Positions 1 through 6,145 of a stretch of DNA of 14,357 nt are shown in pieces; the first letter of the stretch is position 1, and every line of letters begins with the position of its first letter. Below the pieces are notes generated by a model. That model did no database searches, was not told where the DNA came from, and saw only the letters and a program-made list of their open reading frames with translations. The position numbers were made by a program, and so were the translations under genes. Origin of the DNA: Lachnospiraceae bacterium UBA3332 (GTDB lineage Bacteria > Bacillota > Clostridia > Lachnospirales > Lachnospiraceae); contig DERU01000250.1 of assembly GCA_002361095.1 (NCBI GenBank), forward strand, positions 1-14,357. Direction: 5' to 3'.

Positions 1-68
1 GTGACAAGACTTGAACTTGCGGCCTCTTCGTCCCTAACGAAGCGCTCTACCACCTGAGCCACACCCCG
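1..68 (-). tRNA. tRNA-Pro (anticodon AGG), 3' end cut by window edge
   Basis: Read on the minus strand from base 68, the sequence folds as a tRNA. The 5' acceptor strand is CGGGGTG, the D arm is GCTC/GAGC, the anticodon stem is CTTCG/CGAAG with loop TTAGGGA, and the T arm is GCAAG/CTTGT with loop TTCAAGT. Loop positions 34-36 are AGG, which reads proline CCN codons, and G37 fits tRNA-Pro. The acceptor 3' strand begins CAC, and its last four bases plus the discriminator lie outside the window. An AGG rather than UGG proline isoacceptor would be an additional tRNA, probably with modified A34; that part is inference. A dedicated promoter lies 26 bases upstream. Confidence 0.9.
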
Positions 69-93
69 ATCCTGTCTCAATCAGACATTTGAT

Positions 94-122
94 ATCATAC
101 CCCAAACTCCCTGAGAAGTCAA
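94..122 (-). promoter_or_regulatory. sigma-A promoter of the tRNA-Pro gene
   Basis: On the minus strand, TTGACT (122-117) is followed by a 17-base spacer and TATGAT (99-94). Each box is one mismatch from consensus. The expected start at about 87 leaves a leader of roughly 20 bases before the tRNA at base 68, as expected for a processed tRNA transcript. Confidence 0.8.
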
Positions 123-186
123 TACCCATTTCAAACTTTTCACATGAAAAGTAACAACAGTTCGGACAGATCTGCGCATGAACCGT

Positions 187-1950
187 CTACTTTGGGTTCC
201 CGATTTCGGGTAGCGCATATTTTTCCCTATAGGCATTGTATTTTCTTTGGAAACAGGCGTTGTCGTTCCTCAAACCGCGCAAAGATTCATGGATATTCAT
301 ATTATATCCGGCACGGTCAATAATACCGCCGGCTATATTGGAACAATGATCTGAGGTACGTTCCAAATCGGTAAGAATGTCTGACCAGACAAACCCCGCG
401 TCAATGGAGCAGCTTCCCTCCTGCAGGCGCAGAATATGCCTCGTCCTGATTTTTTCCTTAAGAATATCGATTGCCTGCTCCAGCGGCTCCACATTTTCGG
501 CGGCGCTTACATCGTTTTCCAGAAACGCATGCAGGGAAATCTCAAGAATTTCGCACACGGCTGCCGAAATTACATGAAACTCTGCATTTGCCGCCTCCGT
601 AAATTCCATTCCCCTGTCCCGAAGTTCCTCCGCAGACTCCAAAAGATTAACGCCATGATCGGCAATACGCTCAAAATCACCGATTGCTTTCAACAGTCTC
701 GCCGCCTTTGCGCTGTCGGCCTCGCTGATCTGTCTTGCGCTTAAGCGGACAAGGTAGGTGCCGAGGATATCTTCATAGTGATCCGTCAAATCCTCTTTTT
801 CACGGATCCCGGCCGCAAGCGCTTCGGAATAGTTTTCCAAAGAGTCCAGGCCCTGTTTCAGCACTGTCACAGACGTAACCGCCAATTGCGCCGCCACCTC
901 ATAGCAGCGCTCCATTGCGATGGACGGCGCAGCCAGAAGCCGCTCGTCAAGTTCCGTCCGGTTTTCCTTTTCCCGCCCGCCACGGATGAGTACATTGACC
1001 AGCTTTTCCAATCCTCCCGTCGCCGGCAGCATCAGTATGGTACATAAAAGATTGAATACCGTATGCGCTGCGGCAATTCCAAACAAAGTAGCGGAACCGT
1101 ATAAAAAGGACGGTGAAAAAACATATTGCACAAGACAAAACACCGACAGCCATACAGCCGTTCCGATTACGTTAAACAGCAGATGTACCATCGCCGCCCG
1201 TTTTGCATTTTTATTGGCTCCCACGGAAGAAATCATTGCCGTGACACAGGTACCGATATTCTGTCCCATAATTATCGGAATCGCCGCGCCATAAGAAATC
1301 TGCCCGGAGACTGCCAATGCCTGTAAAATCCCGACAGACGCGGAACTGGATTGTATGGCGGCGGTAAGCAGGGCCCCTGCAAGTACCCCTAAAACCGGAT
1401 TTTCAAACAGGAGAAACAGGTTTTGGAACGCGGGCATATGCCCAAGTCCGGAAACCGCCTCCGCCATGGTTTCCATTCCGAACATCAGCGTCGCAAAACC
1501 AAGCAGTATCATTCCGGTGTCCCTTTTTTTCGTACTTTTGCAAAATAAATAAAACAGAATGCCGATACACGCAAGAACAGGCGTAAACGAGGACGGCTTT
1601 AACAGCTTTACAAACACATTGCCGCTCTCAATCCCGGCAAGACTTAAAACCCATGCCGTAACGGTCGTTCCGATATTTGCGCCCATAATGACATTGATCG
1701 CCTGTCTGAGGGTCATCAGTCCGGAATTGGCAAATCCCACCACCATGACTGTGGTTGCGGACGAACTTTGGATCACCGCCGTCACGCCAATCCCCGTTAT
1801 CAGTCCGGCGGCTTTCCCTGTCGTCAGCTTTCCGATCACACCGCGCAGCCTGCGGCCCGCCCTGCGTTCCAGCGCCTGCCCCATAACGCTCATTCCAAAC
1901 AAAAACAGGCTTAATCCCCCGACCAGGGTCAGCACCTGAAAGATATCCAT
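187..1950 (-). CDS. Na/Pi cotransporter family protein with C-terminal PhoU domain
   Basis: This 587-residue inner-membrane protein is predicted to couple Na+ and phosphate import (NptA/YjbB-like family). The N-terminal half carries two inverted Na_Pi_cotrans repeats. Each has the QSSS signature (residues 61-64 in TAVIQSSSATT and 200-203 in TAAIQSSSASV), followed by GANIGTTVTA (about 90-99) and GQNIGTCVTA (about 229-238). Hydrophobic helices fill residues 5-310. Residues about 345-570 are helical and charged and match the PhoU-like domain common in this family. The start at 1950 is chosen over a longer reading from 2007 because AAAGGAG lies 8 bases upstream and the protein then begins with a membrane helix. 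The gene appears monocistronic. Transport direction and substrate follow from the family; I see no pho-box. Confidence 0.93.
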   Translation of the reverse strand: MDIFQVLTLVGGLSLFLFGMSVMGQALERRAGRRLRGVIGKLTTGKAAGLITGIGVTAVIQSSSATTVMVVGFANSGLMTLRQAINVIMGANIGTTVTAWVLSLAGIESGNVFVKLLKPSSFTPVLACIGILFYLFCKSTKKRDTGMILLGFATLMFGMETMAEAVSGLGHMPAFQNLFLLFENPVLGVLAGALLTAAIQSSSASVGILQALAVSGQISYGAAIPIIMGQNIGTCVTAMISSVGANKNAKRAAMVHLLFNVIGTAVWLSVFCLVQYVFSPSFLYGSATLFGIAAAHTVFNLLCTILMLPATGGLEKLVNVLIRGGREKENRTELDERLLAAPSIAMERCYEVAAQLAVTSVTVLKQGLDSLENYSEALAAGIREKEDLTDHYEDILGTYLVRLSARQISEADSAKAARLLKAIGDFERIADHGVNLLESAEELRDRGMEFTEAANAEFHVISAAVCEILEISLHAFLENDVSAAENVEPLEQAIDILKEKIRTRHILRLQEGSCSIDAGFVWSDILTDLERTSDHCSNIAGGIIDRAGYNMNIHESLRGLRNDNACFQRKYNAYREKYALPEIGNPK

Positions 1951-2058
1951 CGCTTTTACTCCTTTCGCGCTATTCTCAGTGTCCCCCAATGCCAATGATC
2001 TATACACGCAAAACCGTTCCTTTACTTTTTGCGGGGTGGGAAAAGCCGGGCAGCAGAC

Positions 2059-2126
2059 GGCGGGGGAGGCGCCGACGCGTGCCTGCCTCCCGCCTTAAAC
2101 GGATACCATTGGGGCTGAACTGTTAC
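2059..2126 (+). repeat. dispersed repeat family 2, copy a (stem-loop plus TGTTAC tail)
   Basis: A GC-rich stem (GGCGGG..AGGC at 2059-2070 with GCCTCCCGCC at 2085-2094) is followed by a tail containing CCATTGGGGCTGAACTGTTAC (2106-2126, one base over the quoting limit if extended). It shares the 19-base exact string at 2078-2096 with the minus-strand copy at 4772-4790, and also CCATTGGGrCTGAAyTGTTAC with a few mismatches. It lies between the divergent Na/Pi and secreted-protein genes and ends 29 bases before a -35 box. Confidence 0.75.
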
Positions 2127-2155
2127 ATAAATAGTCTGGAAATTTTTGTTCACTA

Positions 2156-2184
2156 TTGAAATAATGAGAAAAATTGATTATAAT
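2156..2184 (+). promoter_or_regulatory. sigma-A promoter of the secreted glycosidase-like gene
   Basis: TTGAAA (2156-2161), a 17-base spacer and a perfect TATAAT (2179-2184) stand upstream of the gene starting at 2222. The leader is about 30 bases and contains a GAGGAGG ribosome site. AT-rich sequence precedes the -35, consistent with a strong promoter. Confidence 0.88.
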
Positions 2185-2221
2185 AGCAAAGAAACAAAAA
2201 TTTTCGAGGAGGGAACATATA

Positions 2222-3772
2222 ATGTTTCGAGGCAAATCCATTTATACCGCTGCCCTTACGGCATTTGCGGTTATCCTGTTGCTTTTTTCCGGCAATACCT
2301 GCGTACATGCCGCCGCCACGGCAACCCTGCAGTCGGCCCTGATACAGGGCAGTCAGGTCGTCGTATCCGGCTCCTGCTCCGTCACATCCGAGGACGGCAT
2401 CCTGCATCTGTATGCGCAGGAAACCTATATGACCGGCGCGCAGGGCGTGGAAGTCGCACAGGCCCCCAACGGAACCGCCGTATTTAGCTTCCCGCTGAAC
2501 AAGAACAGCGCCAACAGCAATTTATTCAAGAAATTCACAATTGTGGCCATCAAAAACGGCGTGCCCACGGCAGTCTCCAACTCCGTCTATATCACCAACC
2601 CGGAAGCGGCGGCAGGCCACACGACGCCGAGACGCGACGGCGGCATCAAGGGAATGCTTCCCGCCGCACAGCTTTTAAACGCCAACAACCTAAAAGACCT
2701 GGGCGTCAAACAGGTCACTTATAATTTGCTTCTGGGCCGCATCACCAACGGAGGCGGCATCAACTACCAGTACAACGGAAAGACCTACAGTTTTAATTCC
2801 AGCTATGTGGCGGAATACGATATTGTGGCAAAACGCATGAACGCGCAGGGCATTCAGGTCACTTTCATCATCTTAAACGACCTGGGCGCAGACCAGACCC
2901 TGATCCATCCCCTTTCCCGGGGTGCGGCCGCCAACTATTACGCGCTAAATGCCGCAGACCAGGCAGGCGTGGAAAAGCTGGAGGCGGTGGCTTCCTTTTT
3001 GGGACAGCGCTACTCCAACACCGGCAACGGAACCGTGGATAACTGGATTGTGGGCAACGAGGTCAACGCCCGCAACCCATGGAACTTCATGAACACCGCC
3101 AACATCAACCAGTATGCGGCAGAATACGCCAACGCATTCCGCATCCTTTACAACGGTATCAAATCCGAGAACGGCAACGCACAGGTTTACGTGGCCACCG
3201 ACCAGCAGTGGGCGGTTGCTTCCGGCCCGTCCTACTTTGGATCCCGGCCGTTCCTCGTGGCCTTCAACGATTATGTGCGGGCACAGGGCAATATCGACTG
3301 GCGGCTTTCCAGCCATCCCTACAATGTACCGCTGTATGATCCCAACAACTGGACTCCTACCCGGTATGCGACCCATGCCCAGAATTCCAGATATGTGACC
3401 ATGCAGAACATCGACGTCATCACGGACTTTTTGTCCCAGCCGGAACTTTTATCCCCCAGCGGGGCAGTCCGCACGGTAAAACTCTCCGAGGTCGGATATA
3501 CCTCCAGCATTGGCGAAGAGCAGCAGGCAATCGCAGTCACCTACGCGTTTCTGCAGGCTATGAGCAACAAATATGTGGACGGCCTGGTGATTTCCCGCGA
3601 ACTGGACGATGCGTCCGAGATCGCGCAGGGACTGGCGGTGGGCGTGCTTGCCCCCGACGGCAGGCATAAACTGGCATACGAATATTACAAGCATGCCGGG
3701 GATCCCAATTATCTTGCACAGGCCTCTGCCCTGGCAGGCGTAGATCTGACCAGCCGTATCACTTTGCGGTAA
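2222..3772 (+). CDS. secreted DUF5722-like protein, putative TIM-barrel glycosidase
   Basis: A 516-residue exported protein. Residues 1-32 form a signal peptide: a short basic start, a hydrophobic core (TAALTAFAVILLLFSG) and a CVHAAA region that could be a signal peptidase I site. Residues about 33-125 look like a beta-rich N-terminal domain. From about 130 (GGIKGMLPAAQLLNANNLKDLG) the pattern fits an (alpha/beta)8 barrel. Two glutamates sit where clan GH-A retaining glycosidases keep theirs: acid/base-like E280 in NWIVGNEVN and nucleophile-like E423 in VKLSEVGYTS. I assign DUF5722 from memory; the glycosidase role is inference, and the substrate is unknown. The start at 2222 has GAGGAGG 8 bases upstream, and the upstream in-frame ATG at 2174 lies in the promoter. 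The gene stands alone between its own promoter and terminator. Confidence 0.82.
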   Translation: MFRGKSIYTAALTAFAVILLLFSGNTCVHAAATATLQSALIQGSQVVVSGSCSVTSEDGILHLYAQETYMTGAQGVEVAQAPNGTAVFSFPLNKNSANSNLFKKFTIVAIKNGVPTAVSNSVYITNPEAAAGHTTPRRDGGIKGMLPAAQLLNANNLKDLGVKQVTYNLLLGRITNGGGINYQYNGKTYSFNSSYVAEYDIVAKRMNAQGIQVTFIILNDLGADQTLIHPLSRGAAANYYALNAADQAGVEKLEAVASFLGQRYSNTGNGTVDNWIVGNEVNARNPWNFMNTANINQYAAEYANAFRILYNGIKSENGNAQVYVATDQQWAVASGPSYFGSRPFLVAFNDYVRAQGNIDWRLSSHPYNVPLYDPNNWTPTRYATHAQNSRYVTMQNIDVITDFLSQPELLSPSGAVRTVKLSEVGYTSSIGEEQQAIAVTYAFLQAMSNKYVDGLVISRELDDASEIAQGLAVGVLAPDGRHKLAYEYYKHAGDPNYLAQASALAGVDLTSRITLR

Positions 3773-3829
3773 ACTTACGGTTCACGCATCAGGCTGCCGA
3801 TATTTTAATATTATGATACAGCACTTGCA

Positions 3830-3866
3830 CCGGATATGGATTTTAAAAATCCATATCCGGTTTTTT
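3830..3866 (+). terminator. intrinsic terminator after the glycosidase-like gene
   Basis: A perfect 12-bp stem (CCGGATATGGAT at 3830-3841 with ATCCATATCCGG at 3849-3860) with a short A/T loop is followed by T6 at 3861-3866. It lies 57 bases past the stop codon at 3772. On the minus strand no T-run follows, so it works in one direction only. Confidence 0.93.
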
Positions 3867-3914
3867 ATCCCGGCACCGGCCGGGAGTAACCGTTTGTGTC
3901 CGGGCGACAGACAT

Positions 3915-4010
3915 TTACATTCTCGCCGCCATCAGACTGCCGGACGAATAGCGCCGCAGACCCCGGTAAAAAACAACCGCAGCGGCCGTCAGCAACAGCG
4001 CCGCATACCG
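3915..4010 (-). pseudogene. 3' remnant of an ABC-2 type permease gene
   Basis: In a different frame from the adjoining ATPase fragment, the minus strand reads RYAALLLTAAAVVFYRGL and then RRYSSGSLMAARM before TAA at 3917-3915. A hydrophobic helix ending in an xRGLRRYxSG tail is typical of the C-terminus of ABC2_membrane_6 (DUF990-like) permeases, as I remember that family. Only about 31 of the usual ~260 codons remain and there is no start or ribosome site. It abuts the ATPase fragment with no spacer. I read it as the distal end of an operon whose middle was deleted. The family call is by eye, from a short stretch. Confidence 0.6.
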
Positions 4011-4311
4011 TCCCGATCTCATAGGCAAGCCGCCTGCGCTTTTTCGACGGGTCAATCCCCAGCACTTCCACACTTCCGCTGTCCGGATAAAGAATTCCTG
4101 TCAGCATCTTGATGGTCGTGCTCTTTCCCGCCCCGTTGGGCCCGATGAACGCAAGGATTTCCCCCTGCTCCACCGTCAGGGAAATTTTGTCCACTGCCCG
4201 GATTTCCTCTGTTCCCGGGGAAAAAACGGATTTGATACTCCCATACATTCCCTTTTCCTTCCGCTTGACCCGGAAAGTCTTGGATAACTCCTTTGCCTCG
4301 ATCGCTTTCAT
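4006..4311 (-). pseudogene. truncated ABC transporter ATPase (5' third only)
   Basis: It starts at 4311 with GGAGGAGGG upstream and reads as an ABC-2 exporter ATPase: MKAIEAKELSKTFRVKRKEK, then AVDKISLTVEQGEILAF, Walker A GPNGAGKST (57-65), and YPDSGSVEVLGIDPSKKRRR up to EIGTV (residue 102). Family homology stops there. The frame continues to 3865 as low-complexity nonsense and lacks the Q-loop, LSGGQ signature, Walker B and H-loop, against a usual length of about 320 residues. Beyond the break, another frame carries a permease C-terminus, so I infer a deletion of roughly 2-2.5 kb that removed most of an ATPase-permease(-permease) operon. The product cannot be an active ATPase. The promoter and leader upstream seem intact, so the remnant may still be transcribed. 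Confidence 0.85.
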
Positions 4312-4387
4312 AATACCCTCCTCCCTGCCATATGAAAAATGTGCGCAAAGCGCGGCTGCCGCCAGGCATCCTTTTCCTCACGAGTGA

Positions 4388-4447
4388 GTACACATCACCG
4401 TATTTTTTTATACGATAGGAAATATATTTTCCTATCGTATAAAAAAA
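4388..4447 (+). repeat. dispersed repeat family 1, copy A
   Basis: The 15-base flank GTACACATCACCGTA (4388-4402) is followed by a perfect 20-bp palindrome with a 5-base loop. The left arm (4403-4422) is T7 then ATACGATAGGAAA, the loop is 4423-4427, and the right arm (4428-4447) ends in A7. The same layout recurs at 8443-8502 (inverted) and 14281-14340. Weaker similarity to copy B seems to continue beyond the flank, reading on the minus strand GTGAGGAAAAGGATGCC against GTGGGGAAAAAGCTGCC. Confidence 0.85.
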
Positions 4448-4486
4448 CCGCTGCCATATACACCTTTGTGTATATACCATGCGGTT
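4441..4486 (-). terminator. terminator-like hairpin in the leader of the decayed ABC locus
   Basis: On the minus strand an outer stem AACCGC/GCGGTT and an inner stem ATATACAC/GTGTATAT (loop AAAG, with an internal loop between the stems) are followed by a T7 run, which is the edge of repeat copy A. It lies between the promoter at 4709-4681 and the ATPase fragment at 4311. It would stop or attenuate transcription before the ATPase gene. Confidence 0.55.
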
Positions 4487-4567
4487 CCTGATCGCCCATT
4501 GATTTCCGCATAGCCAAATAAGACTTTCCATCTTACGGCCATGTGCTCGCCCCGGTGCTGCCCGGGT

Positions 4568-4645
4568 TTATATCGTGACCGTTTTATGAAAAATCTGCTG
4601 TACCGGCATAATAAACTGCAAAAAAGACCAAGTTCCCAAAAACAT
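4568..4645 (-). CDS. possible 25-codon leader peptide / small hydrophobic protein
   Basis: ATG at 4645 follows AGGAG with a 7-8 base spacing, about 30 bases downstream of a good promoter. The ORF begins MFLGTWSFLQFIMPVQQIF, ends HKTVTI and stops with TAA at 4570-4568. It is hydrophobic with a slightly basic tail. The terminator-like hairpin follows about 80 bases on. Promoter, ribosome site, small ORF and hairpin in that order resemble an attenuation leader or a small independent transcript. I recognise no family, and an ORF this short can arise by chance; the ribosome site and promoter are the main support. Confidence 0.4.
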   Translation of the reverse strand: MFLGTWSFLQFIMPVQQIFHKTVTI

Positions 4646-4680
4646 ATCTTTTCTCCTGTCACTGTCTGTAAATTTTCGTT

Positions 4681-4709
4681 AGCATATCACAACACCGTTG
4701 TAATTGCAA
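4681..4709 (-). promoter_or_regulatory. sigma-A promoter with a dyad operator filling its spacer
   Basis: TTGCAA (4709-4704), a 17-base spacer and TATGCT (4686-4681) are on the minus strand. The whole spacer, TTACAACGGTGTTGTGA, is an inverted repeat: TTACAAC and GTTGTGA around GGT, six of seven pairs matching. A protein bound there would block RNA polymerase. The promoter faces the 25-codon ORF and, beyond the hairpin, the truncated ATPase gene. The cognate repressor is not identifiable from the window. Confidence 0.65.
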
Positions 4710-4738
4710 GCCCTTTTACACAAAAAATCACGGAAATC

Positions 4739-4798
4739 GTAACAATTCAGTCCCAATGGCAGCAGCGGTTCAAGGCGGGAGGCAGGCACGCTCCCGCC
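4739..4798 (-). repeat. dispersed repeat family 2, copy b (stem-loop plus TGTTAC tail)
   Basis: On the minus strand, GGCGGGAG (4798-4791) and CTCCCGCC (4781-4774) form a perfect 8-bp stem with a 9-base loop. A tail reading CCATTGGGACTGAATTGTTAC follows and ends at 4739. The string CGTGCCTGCCTCCCGCCTT (4790-4772) is identical to 2078-2096. It lies just after the uracil/xanthine permease gene and could weakly act as its terminator, but only TT follows the stem. It ends 29 bases before the -35 box at 4709. Confidence 0.75.
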
Positions 4799-4842
4799 CG
4801 CAAAATGGATTTCCGGGTTAAAAAGCATACGCGGCAGAAAGG

Positions 4843-6111
4843 CTACTGTAAAAAGCTGTCTTCCCCCTCCGGAAGCACCAGCCCCATGACAATGCCCACC
4901 ACTGCCGCCAGCGCAAGGCCGGAAACGGTCACGGTATCCGTGATCGGAATGCTGTCGCAGCCAATCCCCAGTACCAGAATGATCGCCGCCGTCAGAAGAT
5001 TCCTGCTGTTCCCGAAATTGAGGCGGGCATTGATCAGAATACGGATACCCACCGCAGAGATCATACCGTAAAGCACAATACTGATCGCCCCTGTCACCGG
5101 GGAGGGAATGCTGGTGATAAAACCGCCGAACTTCCCGACCACCCCCAACACCATGGCAAAGCATGCCGCAATGCGGATCACGGAAGGATCATACACCTTT
5201 GTAACTGCCAGCACGCCCGTATTTTCCCCGTACGTGGTGTTCGCCGGACCGCCAAGCAGGCCCGCAAGGGCCGTAGCCAGACCGTCGCCCAGCAGGGTGC
5301 GGTGCACGCCGGGATCCTCAAAGAAATTCTGTCCCACCACCGCGCCATTGGTCGTGATATCCCCCACATGCTCGATCATGGTTACGACCGCGATGGGCGC
5401 GACGGCCATGACCGCGTCCAGCCGAAACGCAGGCGCGCATAAAAGCTGCCGGTAAATATCCGGATCCAGGAAAGAAACCCAATGCGCGTTCTGCACTGCG
5501 GTAAAGTCACAAAATCCCATGGGGAGACAAACCAGATAGCCCACAATAATGGCAAACAGAATCGGCATCAGGTTAAAAATTCCCTTTGCCCAGACGGAGA
5601 CGACAATGACCGTAATGAGAACGGCCAGCGTCACTACAATGGATTTCATGCTGAAAGCCCCGTTGTAATAAAACGCGCTGCCGATTGCGGATGCGGACAG
5701 CCGCAGTCCGATGACGATGATCACCGGCCCCGTGACGATAGGCGGCAGCAGCCGGTTTACCTTTTCATAGCCGAAAATCCTGATGAGCAGGGCAAACGCC
5801 ACATATACCAGTCCGGCCACAATGAGGGCTCCCTTGAGCGCCGCCAGGCGTTCCAAATACTCCGGATCCCCCATTCTGGCATCCCCTAAAACCGCCATAA
5901 TGCCCGCCATAAAGGCAAAGCTGGAGCCCAAAAACACGGGAACCTTTCTCTTGGTCACCAAATGGAACAGCAGCGTACCCAGCCCCGCACAAAACAGGGT
6001 GATGGAAACGTTGAGCCCTGTCAGCGTAGGCACCAGCACCGTAGCCCCGAACATTGCCAGCGTGTGCTGGATTCCCAGAATGATTTTCTGGCCTTTCGTT
6101 CTTTCACTCAT
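4843..6111 (-). CDS. NCS2 family uracil-xanthine permease (UraA-like)
   Basis: A 422-residue inner-membrane nucleobase:proton symporter of the UraA/PyrP type, close to the usual 420-430 length. Hydrophobic helices run throughout. The family signatures are EHVGDITTNGAVVGQNFF (247-264), with E247 at the position of substrate-contacting E241 of E. coli UraA, and GGPANTTYGENTGVLAVTKV (288-307), with E296 matching E290. Residue 251 is Asp where UraA has His245, so substrate could be uracil or another nucleobase. The start at 6111 has GAGGAGGAAGAA upstream. It is the last gene of the tetR-DUF6062-permease operon, 34 bases after the DUF6062 stop. No riboswitch or PyrR site fits in that gap, so control is probably through the TetR-type gene. 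Confidence 0.93.
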   Translation of the reverse strand: MSERTKGQKIILGIQHTLAMFGATVLVPTLTGLNVSITLFCAGLGTLLFHLVTKRKVPVFLGSSFAFMAGIMAVLGDARMGDPEYLERLAALKGALIVAGLVYVAFALLIRIFGYEKVNRLLPPIVTGPVIIVIGLRLSASAIGSAFYYNGAFSMKSIVVTLAVLITVIVVSVWAKGIFNLMPILFAIIVGYLVCLPMGFCDFTAVQNAHWVSFLDPDIYRQLLCAPAFRLDAVMAVAPIAVVTMIEHVGDITTNGAVVGQNFFEDPGVHRTLLGDGLATALAGLLGGPANTTYGENTGVLAVTKVYDPSVIRIAACFAMVLGVVGKFGGFITSIPSPVTGAISIVLYGMISAVGIRILINARLNFGNSRNLLTAAIILVLGIGCDSIPITDTVTVSGLALAAVVGIVMGLVLPEGEDSFLQ

Positions 6112-6145
6112 TTTTCTTCCTCCTCTATTCGCAAAATTGTATTAC

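Noticed and set aside
136..157. ACTTTTCA/TGAAAAGT hairpin after the Na/Pi gene as a terminator
   Set aside because: The stem is A/T-rich with almost no loop and no T-run follows, so it is not a convincing intrinsic terminator.
4430..4540. Second short minus-strand ORF (about 36 codons, beginning MAVRWKVLFGYAEING) in the ABC leader
   Set aside because: Its ribosome site is poor and it reads through the terminator-like hairpin into the repeat palindrome, so it is probably a chance frame.
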